A DNA stretch of 64,000 nucleotides from Ferrovibrio sp046297595 (GTDB lineage Bacteria; Pseudomonadota; Alphaproteobacteria; Ferrovibrionales; Ferrovibrionaceae). A program made the position numbers and the translations under genes. Positions 40,413 through 50,386 of the stretch are shown here, one piece after another; positions within the stretch are counted from its first letter, which is position 1; each line of letters starts with the position of its first letter. Where the stretch lies: positions 1 through 64,000 of the forward strand of contig NZ_JBKBHT010000008.1 in the NCBI RefSeq assembly GCF_046297595.1. Reading direction: 5' to 3'. The notes beneath the pieces are model-generated. The model had not been told where the DNA came from. It saw only the letters and a program-made list of their open reading frames with translations, and made no database searches.

Positions 40413-41724
40413 AATCCTGGCGCTGTCCTGCATCGCCTCCTTCTTTGTCCTGCTCGCGCTTGGCATCCCGGTCGCGCTCACGCTCGCCATCAGCGGCTTC
40501 TTCTTCGGCTGGCTCGGCTTCGGGTCGCTGCTGTTCAACCTGCTGCCGGCGCGTATCTACGGCGTCACCGCCAATTACACGCTGATCGCCATCCCGCTTT
40601 TCGTCTTCATGGGCATGATGCTGGAGAAATCCCGCATCGCCGACGACCTGATGGAAGTGATCGGCCACCTCTCGGGCGGTCTGCGCGGCGGCATGGGCAT
40701 CGGCATCGTGCTGGTCGGCGTGCTGATGGGGGCCACCACCGGCATTGTCGGCGCCACCATCGTCACGCTGGGTCTGCTCACGCTGCCCACCCTGCTCAGG
40801 CGCGGTTACGACAAGGGCGTCGCCTGCGGCACCATCTGTGCCTCCGGCACGCTGGGCCAGATCATTCCACCCAGCACGCTGATCATCCTGCTGGCCGATA
40901 TCCTGGGGCAATCGGTTGGCACGCTGTTCGCCGCCGCACTGATGCCCGGGCTTCTGCTGGCCGGCATTCTCTGCCTCTACCTGATCGTTATGGGCATGGT
41001 GCGACCCGACAAGGTGCCGCCGATCCCCCGCGAAGAACGGTTCGCCATGAGCCGGCAGGAGCTTTTGCGCAAGGCGCTCAAGGTCGGACTGCCGCCGATC
41101 GCACTCGTGCTGGCCGTGCTGGGTTCTATCATCGGCGGTATTGCCGCGCCCACCGAAGCCGCCTCGATGGGCGCGCTGGGGTCCATCGTGGTTGCCGCCA
41201 TCGCCGGCCGGCTGAACTGGGGCATGCTGAAGGAAGCAGTGCATGCCACGGGGCGCATCACGGCCTCGATGATCTTTATCCTGATCTGCGCCCAGGTCTT
41301 CGCCCTGGCCTTCCGCGGCCTGCAGGGCGAACAGCTGGTGCATGATTTCTTCAAGCTGGTGCCCGGCGGCATCGAGGGTGTGCTCTGGTTCATGATGATC
41401 CTGATCTTCATCCTCGGTTTCTTCATCGAATGGATCGAGATCAGCTACATCGTCGTGCCGCTTTTCCTGCCGATCCTGCAGGCGGCGAATGTGGACCTGG
41501 TCTGGGTTGCGACCCTGATCGCACTCAACATGCAGACGTCGTTCCTGACGCCGCCGTTTGGCTGGGCGCTGTTCTACCTGCGCGGCGTGGCGCCGCCGCA
41601 GGTAACCACCATGGATATCTACAAGGGTGTAATTCCGTTCATCGGCCTGCAATTCCTCGCCGTGGTGATCCTGTTCTACACGCCTTCGATTGCCACTTGG
41701 CTGCCGCGCGCAATAGGTTGGTAA
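40399..41724 (+). CDS. TRAP transporter large permease subunit (DctM), system 2
   Basis: The 441-residue protein is the large permease, about 12 helices. It has LGIPVALTLAISGFFFGWLG near the N-terminus, GVLMGATTGIVGATIVTLGL (about residues 110-129), CASGTLGQIIPPSTLIILLA and TSFLTPPFGWALFYLRGVAP near the C-terminus. It completes system 2. A gamma-glutamyltransferase-like gene follows 52 bases later on the same strand, which may link the imported solute with gamma-glutamyl compounds (inference). Confidence 0.9.
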   Translation: MPLNEILALSCIASFFVLLALGIPVALTLAISGFFFGWLGFGSLLFNLLPARIYGVTANYTLIAIPLFVFMGMMLEKSRIADDLMEVIGHLSGGLRGGMGIGIVLVGVLMGATTGIVGATIVTLGLLTLPTLLRRGYDKGVACGTICASGTLGQIIPPSTLIILLADILGQSVGTLFAAALMPGLLLAGILCLYLIVMGMVRPDKVPPIPREERFAMSRQELLRKALKVGLPPIALVLAVLGSIIGGIAAPTEAASMGALGSIVVAAIAGRLNWGMLKEAVHATGRITASMIFILICAQVFALAFRGLQGEQLVHDFFKLVPGGIEGVLWFMMILIFILGFFIEWIEISYIVVPLFLPILQAANVDLVWVATLIALNMQTSFLTPPFGWALFYLRGVAPPQVTTMDIYKGVIPFIGLQFLAVVILFYTPSIATWLPRAIGW

Positions 41725-41776
41725 GGGGCGGGTGGTAAGGCTGGCATCCGCCATGGGCCTGTCGTAAAGACGCTTC

Positions 41777-43366
41777 ATGCTGAACACACCGCGCGCCCGC
41801 CGGGGCATGGTCACCGCTCCCCACCATCTGGCCGCCGAGGCCGGCCTCGCCGTGCTGCGCGAGGGCGGCAACGCTATCGAGGCCACCGTGGCGATGGCGG
41901 CGGCGCTCACCGTGGTCTATCCGCACATGACCGGCATCGGGGGCGACGGTTTCTGGCTGATCGCCGTGCCGGGTCGCGATGTGATCGCTATCGAGGCCTG
42001 CGGCCGCGCGGCGGCAACGGCAACGCCGGCGCTGTATCAGGCGCAGGGTCTGGGCAGCATCCCCTGGCGCGGCCCGCTGGCCGCCAACACCGTGGCCGCC
42101 ACGGTCAGCGGCTGGGGCGAGGCACTGCAACTCAGCGCCGAGCTGGGCGGCCGACTGCCGCTGTCGCGCCTGCTGCAGGATGCCGTCTGGTATGCCGAAA
42201 ACGGCTTCGCGGTGACGCAGAGCCAGCATGACCTCACCGCCTCCAAGCTGACTGAACTCAAAGACGTGCCCGGCTTCGCCGCGCGGTTCCTGCCCGGCGG
42301 CAGGGCGCCGGCGGAACGCAGCCTTATGAAACTGCCGGCCCTTGGCGCCACGCTGAAACAGATCGGCGCCAAGGGCACGGAGGATTTCTATCGCGGCGAC
42401 CTGGCTCGGCGCATCGTGGCCGATCTGGCCCAGATCGGCAGCCCGGTCTCGGCCGAGGATCTTTCCCGCCATCAGGCGCGCCGCGTCGCGCCGCTCGGCG
42501 TCGATATCGCGCAGGCAAAACTCTTCAACTTCCCGCCGCCGACGCAGGGCCTGGCCTCGCTGATGATCCTGGCGCTGTTCGAGCGGCTGGGCGTGCGCGA
42601 CGCGGAAGGTTTCGATCATGTCCACGGCCTGGTGGAGGCCACCAAGCAGGCTTTCCTGGTGCGCGACCGCATCGTCGGCGATCCAGATGCCATGCCCGAA
42701 GCGCCGGAGAAATATCTTGAGGCCGCCACGCTCGACGCGCTGGCCGCGAAGATCGACCGCAAACGGGCTTTGCCCTGGCCGCAGCCGGCTTCTGGCGGCG
42801 ATACCACCTGGATGGGCGCCATCGACGGCAACGGCATCGCGGTCAGCTTCATCCAGTCGATCTATTTCGAATTCGGTTCGGGCTGCGTGCTGGAGGAAAC
42901 CGGCATCAACTGGCAGAACCGCGGCTCCAGCTTCCTGCTCGATGGAGACTCGCCACGCAAACTCGTGCCGGGCCGCATGCCCTTCCACACGCTCAACCCG
43001 GCGCTGGCGCGCTTCAAGGATGGCCGCGTCATGGTCTATGGCACCATGGGCGGCGAGGGCCAGCCGCAGACGCAGTCCGCTTTGTTCACCCGCTACGCGA
43101 TGTTCGGCCAGGGTTTGCAGCAGGCGATCACCGCGCCCCGTTGGCTGCTGGGCAAGACCTGGGGCGAGAACAGCGTGACGCTGAAACTGGAAAGCCGGTT
43201 CGATCCTGCCCTCGTCGCAGCGCTGAAGGCCGCCGGCCACGATGTGGAAATCCTGGAGGATTTCACCGGCACCATGGGGCATGCCGGCGCCATCGTGCAG
43301 TATGCGGATGGCGTGCTGGAAGGCGCCACCGACCCGCGCAGCGACGGCGCCGCGGCAGGGTTCTGA
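41777..43366 (+). CDS. Gamma-glutamyltransferase-family protein
   Basis: The 529-residue Ntn-hydrolase has an N-terminal large-subunit region (GGNAIEATVAMAAALTVVYP, then GIGGDGFWLIAVPG) and the autoprocessing site GGDTTWMGAIDGNGIA near residues 340-355, where the second Thr is the expected nucleophile. The residue after it is Trp; classical GGTs have THxS. The C-terminal TMGGEGQPQTQSALFTRYAM is typical. There is no signal peptide, so it is probably cytoplasmic, unlike periplasmic GGT. It may cleave gamma-glutamyl or related amides, perhaps brought in by TRAP system 2. Confidence 0.82.
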   Translation: MLNTPRARRGMVTAPHHLAAEAGLAVLREGGNAIEATVAMAAALTVVYPHMTGIGGDGFWLIAVPGRDVIAIEACGRAAATATPALYQAQGLGSIPWRGPLAANTVAATVSGWGEALQLSAELGGRLPLSRLLQDAVWYAENGFAVTQSQHDLTASKLTELKDVPGFAARFLPGGRAPAERSLMKLPALGATLKQIGAKGTEDFYRGDLARRIVADLAQIGSPVSAEDLSRHQARRVAPLGVDIAQAKLFNFPPPTQGLASLMILALFERLGVRDAEGFDHVHGLVEATKQAFLVRDRIVGDPDAMPEAPEKYLEAATLDALAAKIDRKRALPWPQPASGGDTTWMGAIDGNGIAVSFIQSIYFEFGSGCVLEETGINWQNRGSSFLLDGDSPRKLVPGRMPFHTLNPALARFKDGRVMVYGTMGGEGQPQTQSALFTRYAMFGQGLQQAITAPRWLLGKTWGENSVTLKLESRFDPALVAALKAAGHDVEILEDFTGTMGHAGAIVQYADGVLEGATDPRSDGAAAGF

Positions 43367-43496
43367 GCTTTCTGCCTAAAATTCCGCCGCCGCGGCCCGG
43401 CTTTGGGCAACAGGCCTGCGGCATTTCCGGTTTAGGCTGGACAGCGGGCCGGCATACCGATTGCATCGTTCCGGCCGTAAACCGCCGGGATCGAGC

Positions 43497-46400
43497 ATGA
43501 GCATTCAGGTCGCGCTGCACCACCGCACCACCTATCGTTACGACAGGCTGATCAGTCTTGGGCCACAGACGGTGCGCCTGCGCCCGGCGCCGCATAGTCG
43601 CACGCCGATCGTCAGCTATTCGCTGAAGATCCAGCCCAAGGATCACTTCATCAACTGGCAGCAGGATCCGCAGGGCAATTACCTCGCCCGGCTGGTCTTC
43701 CCGGAGCGTACCGATGTCTTCGAGGTGGCGGTCGATCTGGTCGCCGACATGGCGGTGATCAATCCCTTCGACTTCTTCCTCGAACCCGAAGCCGAGCATT
43801 TCCCCTTCGATTACGACCCGGGGCTGGAGCAGGAGTTGGCACCATTCCAGCGCGTCGATCCGCCCGGCCGTCTGCTCAGCCAGTGGCTGGCCACGGTACC
43901 GCGTGAGAAGGCCCGCACGGTCGATTTCCTCGTCGGCCTCAACCAGCGCCTGAGCGAGGAGATCAAGTATCTCATCCGCATGGAACCGGGCGTGCAGAGT
44001 GCGGAGGAGACGCTGCAGCGCAAAAGCGGCTCCTGCCGCGACACGTCGTGGCTGCTGGTGCAGGCCCTGCGCCATCTGGGTTTCGCCACGCGTTTCGTCT
44101 CGGGCTACCTGATCCAGCTTGTCGCCGATATCAAACCGCTGGACGGTCCCGAAGGGCCGGTCGCCGATTTCACCGACCTGCATGCCTGGGTCGAGGTCTA
44201 TCTGCCCGGTGCCGGCTGGATCGGACTGGATCCCACCTCGGGCCTGATGGCGGGCGAGGGGCATATCCCGCTGGCGGCCACGCCCGAGCCGCAATCGGCG
44301 GCGCCGATCAGCGGCGCGCTGGAAAAGACCGAGGTCGATTTCTCCTACGAGATGAAGGTGACGCGTTTCCGCGAGACGCCGCGCGTCACCAAACCGATCT
44401 CGGACGAGAACTGGCAGAAGATGCTGTCGCTCGGCGACGCGGTGGATGCACGGCTGCAAGGCGGCGATGTGCGGCTGACCATGGGCGGCGAGCCGACCTT
44501 CGTTTCCATCGACGACATGGATGGCGCGGAATGGAATACGGCGGCGCTGGGTCCGAATAAACGCCTGCTGGCCGGCCGCCTGCTGCGCCGTCTGGCGGAT
44601 CGTTTTGCGGTCTCGCCTCTGCTGCATTACGGCCAGGGCAAATGGTATCCGGGCGAGCAGTTGCCGCGCTGGGCATTGTCGTGCCACTGGCGCCGCGATG
44701 GCGAACCGGTCTGGCGTGACCGGGCGCTGCTGGCAGCCGACGAGGATGCCGGCGACGGCGCCACGCCGCAGGATGCCGATATTTTCGCGGCCGCGCTGGC
44801 CGAACGCCTGCAGCTCGATCCCGGCTACCGCATCCCGGGTTACGAAGACCTCTGGTATTACCTGTGGCGCGAACGCCGCTTGCCGGTGAATGTCGATCCT
44901 TTCAAGTCGCATCTGGACGACCCGGAAGAACGCGCGCGGCTGGCCCGCATCTTCGAACAGGGTCTCGACAGGGTGGTGGGCTATGCCTTGCCGTTGCAGC
45001 GCGAAGGGCTGAACGGATCGAAACGCTGGCGTTCGGGGCCGTGGTTCTTCCGGCCGCAGACCATGTATCTGCTGCCCGGCGACTCCCCCATGGGCTTCCG
45101 CCTGCCGCTCGATTCCCTGCCCTGGGTGGTGGCGGCGGATTATCCCTATCAGCATGCGCCCGACACGATGCAGGACCAGCCGCCGCTGCCGCCGCATGGA
45201 CGCTTCCGACAGGCCCATCACATGGTGGCGGATCGCATGCAGGCCTGGGCACGCGGGCAGAATTACGCCACGCTTCCGCGCGAGCAGAAACCGTTGCCGG
45301 CCAACCAGCAATCCGATGCTACGGTGGTGCGCACCGCCATGTGCATCGAGCCGCGCGGGGGTCTGCTGCATGTCTTCATGCCGCCGCTGGAACAGGCCGA
45401 GGATTACCTCGACCTCGTCACCGCCATCGAGGACACGGCGGCGACGCTGGGCCGCAAGGTGGTGGTGGAAGGCTACCTGCCGCCGCGCGATGCGCGGCTG
45501 CTGCATTTCAGTGTCACGCCCGATCCTGGCGTGATCGAGGTGAATATCCACCCTTCGGCCGACTGGCGCGAGCTGGCCGAACGGACAACGGTGCTGTACG
45601 AAGAAGCGCGGCAGACCCGGCTCGGCACCGAGAAATTCATGCTCGATGGCCGCCATGTCGGCACCGGCGGCGGCAACCATGTGGTGATGGGTGCGGCCAC
45701 GCCGCCCGACAGCCCGTTCCTACGCCGGCCCGACCTGCTGCGCAGCCTGCTTGGTTACTGGCAGAACCATCCGTCGCTGTCTTACCTGTTCTCCGGCCTG
45801 TTCATCGGCCCCACCTCACAGCATCCGCGCGTGGATGAGGGCCGCGACGACGCGCTGGTCAATCTGGAGATCGCCTTCGAACAGGTGGCGAAAAACCCGA
45901 ACCCGCCGCTCTGGCTGGTGGACCGCATCTTCCGCAACGTGCTGGTCGATATCACCGGCAACACGCATCGCACCGAATTCTGCATCGACAAGCTCTATTC
46001 GCCCGACGGCCCCACCGGCCGGCTCGGCCTGGTCGAGCTGCGCGCCTTCGAGATGCCGCCCGATGCGCGCATGAGTCTGGCCCAGCAATTGCTGCTGCGC
46101 GGCCTGATCGCGGCCTTCTGGGATCGGCCCTATACGCGCAAGGCGGTGCGCTGGGGCACGCGCCTGCATGACGAATTCCTGCTGCCGCATTTCTGCCTGC
46201 AGGCTTTCAACGATGTGCTGGCCGACTTGAATGAGCATGGCTTCGGCTTCGATCCCGAATGGTTCGCGGCCCATGCCGAATTCCGCTTTCCAAAGATCGG
46301 CGAAATCGCCGCGCGCGGCATCGAACTGGAGCTGCGGCATGCGCTGGAACCCTGGCATGTACTGGGCGAGGAGGCAGCGGGCGGCGGCACGGTGCGCTTC

Positions 46401-46826
46401 GTCGATTCATCGGTCGAACGCATGCAGGTGAAGGTGCGGGGCCTGGTCGATGGCCGCCATGTGGTGGCGGTGAATGGCCGCGCGCTGCCTTTGCGTGCCA
46501 CCGGCGTGCCGGGCGAGTATGTCGCTGGCCTGCGCTACAAGGCCTGGGCGCCGCCCAGCGCCATGCATCCCACCATCGGCGTGCATACGCCGCTCAGCTT
46601 CGACCTGTTCGATGGCTGGAACGGACGCTCGCTCGGCGGCTGCAGCTATCATGTGGCCCATCCGGGCGGGCGCAATTACGACACCTTCCCGGTAAACGGC
46701 AACGAGGCCGAGGCGCGGCGCCGCGCCCGGTTTTTCGCCATCGGCCATACGCCGGGCCCCATGCCGGTGCCGCCGCTGGCCCCGCCGCGCGAACAGCCGC
46801 TTACCCTCGATCTGCGAACCGGGTAA
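43497..46826 (+). CDS. Transglutaminase-like domain protein with DUF2126
   Basis: This 1109-residue protein has an N-terminal bacterial transglutaminase-type region starting MSIQVALHHRTTYRYD, with a catalytic Cys in KSGSCRDTSWLLVQALRHLG (about residue 180) and the His/Asp pair in DLHAWVEVYLPGAGWIGLDP. The long C-terminal part is DUF2126, with LTMGGEPTFVSIDDMDGAEW and a stretch resembling amidoligase-type glutamine-synthetase folds (VRTAMCIEPRGGLLHVFMPP). The pair of domains points to peptide-bond formation and cleavage. It heads a cluster with an ATP-grasp/alpha-E protein and a second transglutaminase. No function has been proven for this type to my knowledge. Confidence 0.85.
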   Translation: MSIQVALHHRTTYRYDRLISLGPQTVRLRPAPHSRTPIVSYSLKIQPKDHFINWQQDPQGNYLARLVFPERTDVFEVAVDLVADMAVINPFDFFLEPEAEHFPFDYDPGLEQELAPFQRVDPPGRLLSQWLATVPREKARTVDFLVGLNQRLSEEIKYLIRMEPGVQSAEETLQRKSGSCRDTSWLLVQALRHLGFATRFVSGYLIQLVADIKPLDGPEGPVADFTDLHAWVEVYLPGAGWIGLDPTSGLMAGEGHIPLAATPEPQSAAPISGALEKTEVDFSYEMKVTRFRETPRVTKPISDENWQKMLSLGDAVDARLQGGDVRLTMGGEPTFVSIDDMDGAEWNTAALGPNKRLLAGRLLRRLADRFAVSPLLHYGQGKWYPGEQLPRWALSCHWRRDGEPVWRDRALLAADEDAGDGATPQDADIFAAALAERLQLDPGYRIPGYEDLWYYLWRERRLPVNVDPFKSHLDDPEERARLARIFEQGLDRVVGYALPLQREGLNGSKRWRSGPWFFRPQTMYLLPGDSPMGFRLPLDSLPWVVAADYPYQHAPDTMQDQPPLPPHGRFRQAHHMVADRMQAWARGQNYATLPREQKPLPANQQSDATVVRTAMCIEPRGGLLHVFMPPLEQAEDYLDLVTAIEDTAATLGRKVVVEGYLPPRDARLLHFSVTPDPGVIEVNIHPSADWRELAERTTVLYEEARQTRLGTEKFMLDGRHVGTGGGNHVVMGAATPPDSPFLRRPDLLRSLLGYWQNHPSLSYLFSGLFIGPTSQHPRVDEGRDDALVNLEIAFEQVAKNPNPPLWLVDRIFRNVLVDITGNTHRTEFCIDKLYSPDGPTGRLGLVELRAFEMPPDARMSLAQQLLLRGLIAAFWDRPYTRKAVRWGTRLHDEFLLPHFCLQAFNDVLADLNEHGFGFDPEWFAAHAEFRFPKIGEIAARGIELELRHALEPWHVLGEEAAGGGTVRFVDSSVERMQVKVRGLVDGRHVVAVNGRALPLRATGVPGEYVAGLRYKAWAPPSAMHPTIGVHTPLSFDLFDGWNGRSLGGCSYHVAHPGGRNYDTFPVNGNEAEARRRARFFAIGHTPGPMPVPPLAPPREQPLTLDLRTG

Positions 46827-46848
46827 ACTTCCGCCCGATTCGGACGGG

Positions 46849-49422
46849 ATGATGAATTCGCCCCTGCAGGCTAGGCTTTCCCCCACCGCGACGCCGGCTT
46901 CGCCCGCGCCGGGGGAGGCCTATGACGAAATGGTCACCGGCCAGGGGGTCATCCGCGCGCATTGGCAACCGTTGCTGGCGACCTTGAGCGAACTGGGCGC
47001 TGCCGGCCTGGCCGAACGTGCCGAGCGTGGCCGCCAGTATCTGGAAGACGAAGGCGTTACCTACAACCTCTACGAACTGCCCGGCAGCCCGGGCCCGAGC
47101 GGCGCCGCCATCGCGCCGCCCCTGCCGGAACAGCGGCCCTGGCGGCTCGATCCGGTGCCGGTGCTGCTCTCGGCCGAGGAATGGGCCGGCATCGAAGCCG
47201 GTCTGATCCAGCGCGCGCGGCTGCTCGATGCCGTGCTGCGCGACCTCTACGGTCCGATGGACCTGCTGGCGCAGCATCGCCTGCCGCCGGCCCTGGTTTA
47301 TGGACACCGCGATTTCCTGCGCGCCGCGCGCCGCACCGATGGCCAGCCACAGGGACGAATGCTGCAGCATTACGCCGCCGAACTGGTGCGCGGCCCCGAC
47401 GGCATCTGGCGCGTGATCGCCGACCGGACCCAGTCGCCGGCCGGTCCCGGCTATGCCCTGCAGAATCGCCGTGTGATGTCGCGCCTGCTCGGCCAGGCCC
47501 TGCGGCAATGTCGCGTGCGGCCGCTGAATTCCTATTTCGAATACTGGCAGGCCGATCTGGCCAACCGTGCGCCGCAGCAGACCGACAATCCGCGTGTCGT
47601 GCTGCTCACGCCCGGCCCGTACAACGAAGCCTATTTCGAACATATCTATCTGGCACGCGAACTCGGCGCCACGCTGGTGGAGGGCGCCGATCTCACGATG
47701 CGGGACGGCCGCATCTTCATCAAGACGCTGGCCGGCCTTGAACCGGTCGATGTGATCCTGCGCCGCCTGGATGGCGAATGGTGCGACCCGCTGGAACTGC
47801 GCGCGGATTCCACATTGGGCGTGGTCGGCCTGATGCAGGCCCTGCGCGATGGCCAGGTCTGCGTCAGCAACGCCATCGGCAGCGGCCTGGCCGGCGCGCC
47901 GGCCCTGCAGGCTTTCCTGCCCAAACTGAGCGAGCATCTGCTGGGCGAAAGCCTGACCCTGCCGTCGATCGCCACCTGGTGGTGCGGCCAGTCCTACGCG
48001 CTGTCGGAAGTGGAGGCGCGGTTCGACGACCTGGTGGTGCGCGGCGCCTATGGCCTGAACGACCGGCCCGTCATGGTTGGCAGTCTGCCCGAAGCCGAGC
48101 GCACCAGCTTCCTGGCGCAGATCAAGGCGCGGCCCGGCGATTACGTGGCGCAGGAGCGCATCACGCCATCCGTTTCGCCCGGCTTGGGCGAGAAGGGGCT
48201 GGAACCGCAGCCGATCCTGCTGCGGGTGCAGGTGGTGGCCGATGGCGATGACTATGTGGTGATGCCGGGCGGCCTGGCCCGCGTGCCCAGCAGCAACGAT
48301 CCCTTCGCCGCAACCTTGCAGCGCGGCGGCATCAACAAGGATGTCTGGGTGGTGGCCAAGGAGCAGGGGCCCACCGTGATCCGCGGCACCGCCACGCGGC
48401 AGCGTCTCGCCCTGCGCCGCTCCTCCGGCACGCTGCAAAGCCGCGTCGCCGACGATCTCTACTGGCTCGGCCGCGGGGTCGAACGCCTGGATGGCGGCGC
48501 GCGGCTGCTGCGCGCCGTGCTATCGCGCCTGGTCGGAGAATTCTCCTCGGCGCGCGATCTGGTCGAGATGACGGTGCTGGCCCGCGCCATGGCGCGCTGC
48601 GGCCTGCTGGACCAGAAGGCCGCCGCCGCGCCGCCGGATTCGGCCCTGTTCGTCGGCAGCATCACGCGGGCCTGCGCGCCCAGCCAGCTTCTGGGCCAGA
48701 CCATCGACGGCATCGAACGGCTGGCTGCCGTATCGCGCCATCGTTTCTCGGCCGACATGTGGCGCATGCTCAATCATCTGCTGGGCGAGTTGCGGATCAG
48801 TCAGCCGGCGGCGGCCGGCGATGCCGATGCCATGCTGGAATTCTGCGACCAGATGATCCGCGCGACCGCCGCCATCGCCGGCATGCTGGCCGAACACATG
48901 ACGCGCGGCTCGGGCTGGCGCTTCATCGATTTCGGCCGGCGGCTGGAACGCGCCATCTTCATCGCCCGCAGCGTCTCGGCCGCCACCACCGTGCTGGGGC
49001 AGAACAGCGATTCCGCCTTCCGCGTCGCTCTGGAGGTCAGCGATTCCACGCTCACCTACCGCCGCCGCTACCGCGCCGCCCTGCAGGCGGCGGCCGTGTT
49101 CGACCTGCTGCTGCTCGATGGCAGCAATCCCCATGCGCTGGTCTTCCAGCTGCAGACCATGGCCCAGCACCTGGACGCGTTGCCCAATCCCGATGCGCCG
49201 CCGCGCGCCGCCGACTGCCTTGCCCTGGCCAAGCCCTTTGCCGATCTGGTCGTGCTGTTCGACCGCGACGAGATACCGCGCGAGGAGATGGCGCAGCTCA
49301 GTACCCGTCTGCGCGGCAGCCTGGATGCGGCCTGCGACGCGCTGATGGATATATCCGACCAGCTCTCGCGCAGCTATTTCAGCCATGTGCAGGTGGCGCG
49401 TGCCTTCGGTTTCGGCTCCTGA
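46849..49422 (+). CDS. Circularly permuted ATP-grasp and alpha-E domain fusion protein
   Basis: The 857-residue protein joins a circularly permuted ATP-grasp (about residues 60-500; RRTDGQPQGRMLQHYAAELV, VVLLTPGPYNEAYFEHIYLA, GRIFIKTLAGLEPVDVILRR, then GAYGLNDRPVMVG) with an alpha-E helical domain (about residues 525-850; LYWLGRGVERLDGGARLLRA). Some species have these as two genes; here they are one. ATP-grasp members join a carboxylate to an amine using ATP. It is 22 bases after the DUF2126 gene and starts ATG-ATG. A prediction from comparative genomics places this group in peptide ligation and modification. Confidence 0.88.
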   Translation: MMNSPLQARLSPTATPASPAPGEAYDEMVTGQGVIRAHWQPLLATLSELGAAGLAERAERGRQYLEDEGVTYNLYELPGSPGPSGAAIAPPLPEQRPWRLDPVPVLLSAEEWAGIEAGLIQRARLLDAVLRDLYGPMDLLAQHRLPPALVYGHRDFLRAARRTDGQPQGRMLQHYAAELVRGPDGIWRVIADRTQSPAGPGYALQNRRVMSRLLGQALRQCRVRPLNSYFEYWQADLANRAPQQTDNPRVVLLTPGPYNEAYFEHIYLARELGATLVEGADLTMRDGRIFIKTLAGLEPVDVILRRLDGEWCDPLELRADSTLGVVGLMQALRDGQVCVSNAIGSGLAGAPALQAFLPKLSEHLLGESLTLPSIATWWCGQSYALSEVEARFDDLVVRGAYGLNDRPVMVGSLPEAERTSFLAQIKARPGDYVAQERITPSVSPGLGEKGLEPQPILLRVQVVADGDDYVVMPGGLARVPSSNDPFAATLQRGGINKDVWVVAKEQGPTVIRGTATRQRLALRRSSGTLQSRVADDLYWLGRGVERLDGGARLLRAVLSRLVGEFSSARDLVEMTVLARAMARCGLLDQKAAAAPPDSALFVGSITRACAPSQLLGQTIDGIERLAAVSRHRFSADMWRMLNHLLGELRISQPAAAGDADAMLEFCDQMIRATAAIAGMLAEHMTRGSGWRFIDFGRRLERAIFIARSVSAATTVLGQNSDSAFRVALEVSDSTLTYRRRYRAALQAAAVFDLLLLDGSNPHALVFQLQTMAQHLDALPNPDAPPRAADCLALAKPFADLVVLFDRDEIPREEMAQLSTRLRGSLDAACDALMDISDQLSRSYFSHVQVARAFGFGS

Positions 49423-49438
49423 TGCGGATCGGCTTGCC

Positions 49439-50323
49439 ATGAAATACCGCCTGCGCCACACCACCTCCTACAGCTATTCCTGGGCAGTCGATATCTCGCA
49501 CCACCTGCTGCATCTGGCGTTGCCCGAATTGCCGCGCCAGCGGGTGAAATCCTGCACCGTCACCACCAATCCCAATGCCGGGCGGATCGCCGCGCAGGTC
49601 GATCATTTCGGCAACCGCATCGCCAACCTCACCATCGATGCGCCGCATACCCGCTTCGATGTCGAACTGCGCGCCGAGGTCGAGGTCGATCCCTGGTCGC
49701 CGTCCGACCCGAAGGCCACGCCGGCCTGGGAGGATATCCGCGAGGCCCTGTGCGGCGACGGTTTTCCCGAACCCGTCCGTGAAAGCGAATTCGTGCACGA
49801 CTCGCCGATGGCGCAGGCCAGCGACGAGGCGCTGGCCTATGCGCAGACAAGCTTCGCCGCAGGTCGCCCGATCCTGGAGGCGGTGGTCGATCTCACGGCC
49901 CGCATCTATCGCGATTTCCGGTATGACCCCGCCGCCACGGAAGTCTTCACGCCGGTGGCCGCCGTGATGCAGAAGCGCGCCGGCGTGTGCCAGGATTTCG
50001 CCCACCTGCAGATCGCCATGCTGCGCGGCCTGGGGCTGGCCGCCCGTTATGTCTCGGGCTACATCCGCACGCTGAAATCGGGCGACGCCCCTGAATCCGG
50101 CCTGCGCGGCGCCGATGCCAGCCATGCTTGGATTTCGGTCTGGTGCGGGCCCGCGCTGGGCTGGATCGACCTCGATCCCACCAACAACCTGATCTGTTCC
50201 GACGAGCATGTGACGGCGGCCATCGGCCGCGATTACGGCGACATCAGTCCGGTGCGCGGCGTGGTGCTGGGCGGTGGGCCGCATCGCGTGGGCGTGGCGG
50301 TGGAATTGCTGCCGGTCGGCTGA
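49439..50323 (+). CDS. Transglutaminase-family cysteine protease-like protein
   Basis: The 294-residue protein starts MKYRLRHTTSYSYSWAVDIS, the bacterial transglutaminase-like N-terminal beta domain. The catalytic core follows with KRAGVCQDFAHLQIAMLRGL (Cys near residue 187), DASHAWISVWCGPALGWIDL (His) and DPTNNLICSDEH. No signal peptide is seen, so it is cytoplasmic. It is 16 bases after the ATP-grasp fusion gene, and the set is probably one operon. It may be a peptidase paired with the ligase. Confidence 0.88.
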   Translation: MKYRLRHTTSYSYSWAVDISHHLLHLALPELPRQRVKSCTVTTNPNAGRIAAQVDHFGNRIANLTIDAPHTRFDVELRAEVEVDPWSPSDPKATPAWEDIREALCGDGFPEPVRESEFVHDSPMAQASDEALAYAQTSFAAGRPILEAVVDLTARIYRDFRYDPAATEVFTPVAAVMQKRAGVCQDFAHLQIAMLRGLGLAARYVSGYIRTLKSGDAPESGLRGADASHAWISVWCGPALGWIDLDPTNNLICSDEHVTAAIGRDYGDISPVRGVVLGGGPHRVGVAVELLPVG

Positions 50324-50386
50324 ACAACTGGCCAATCGGCCAGGCCGCTCCATCTTTTCTCTCCGTCAGCCATCCGAGGGAATGTC

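Noticed and set aside
43263..45680. An 805-codon minus-strand frame opposite the DUF2126 gene
   Set aside because: High-GC antisense frames of this size occur opposite many genes here; its composition (Arg/His/Gln-rich) matches no family, while the plus-strand gene is clearly coding.
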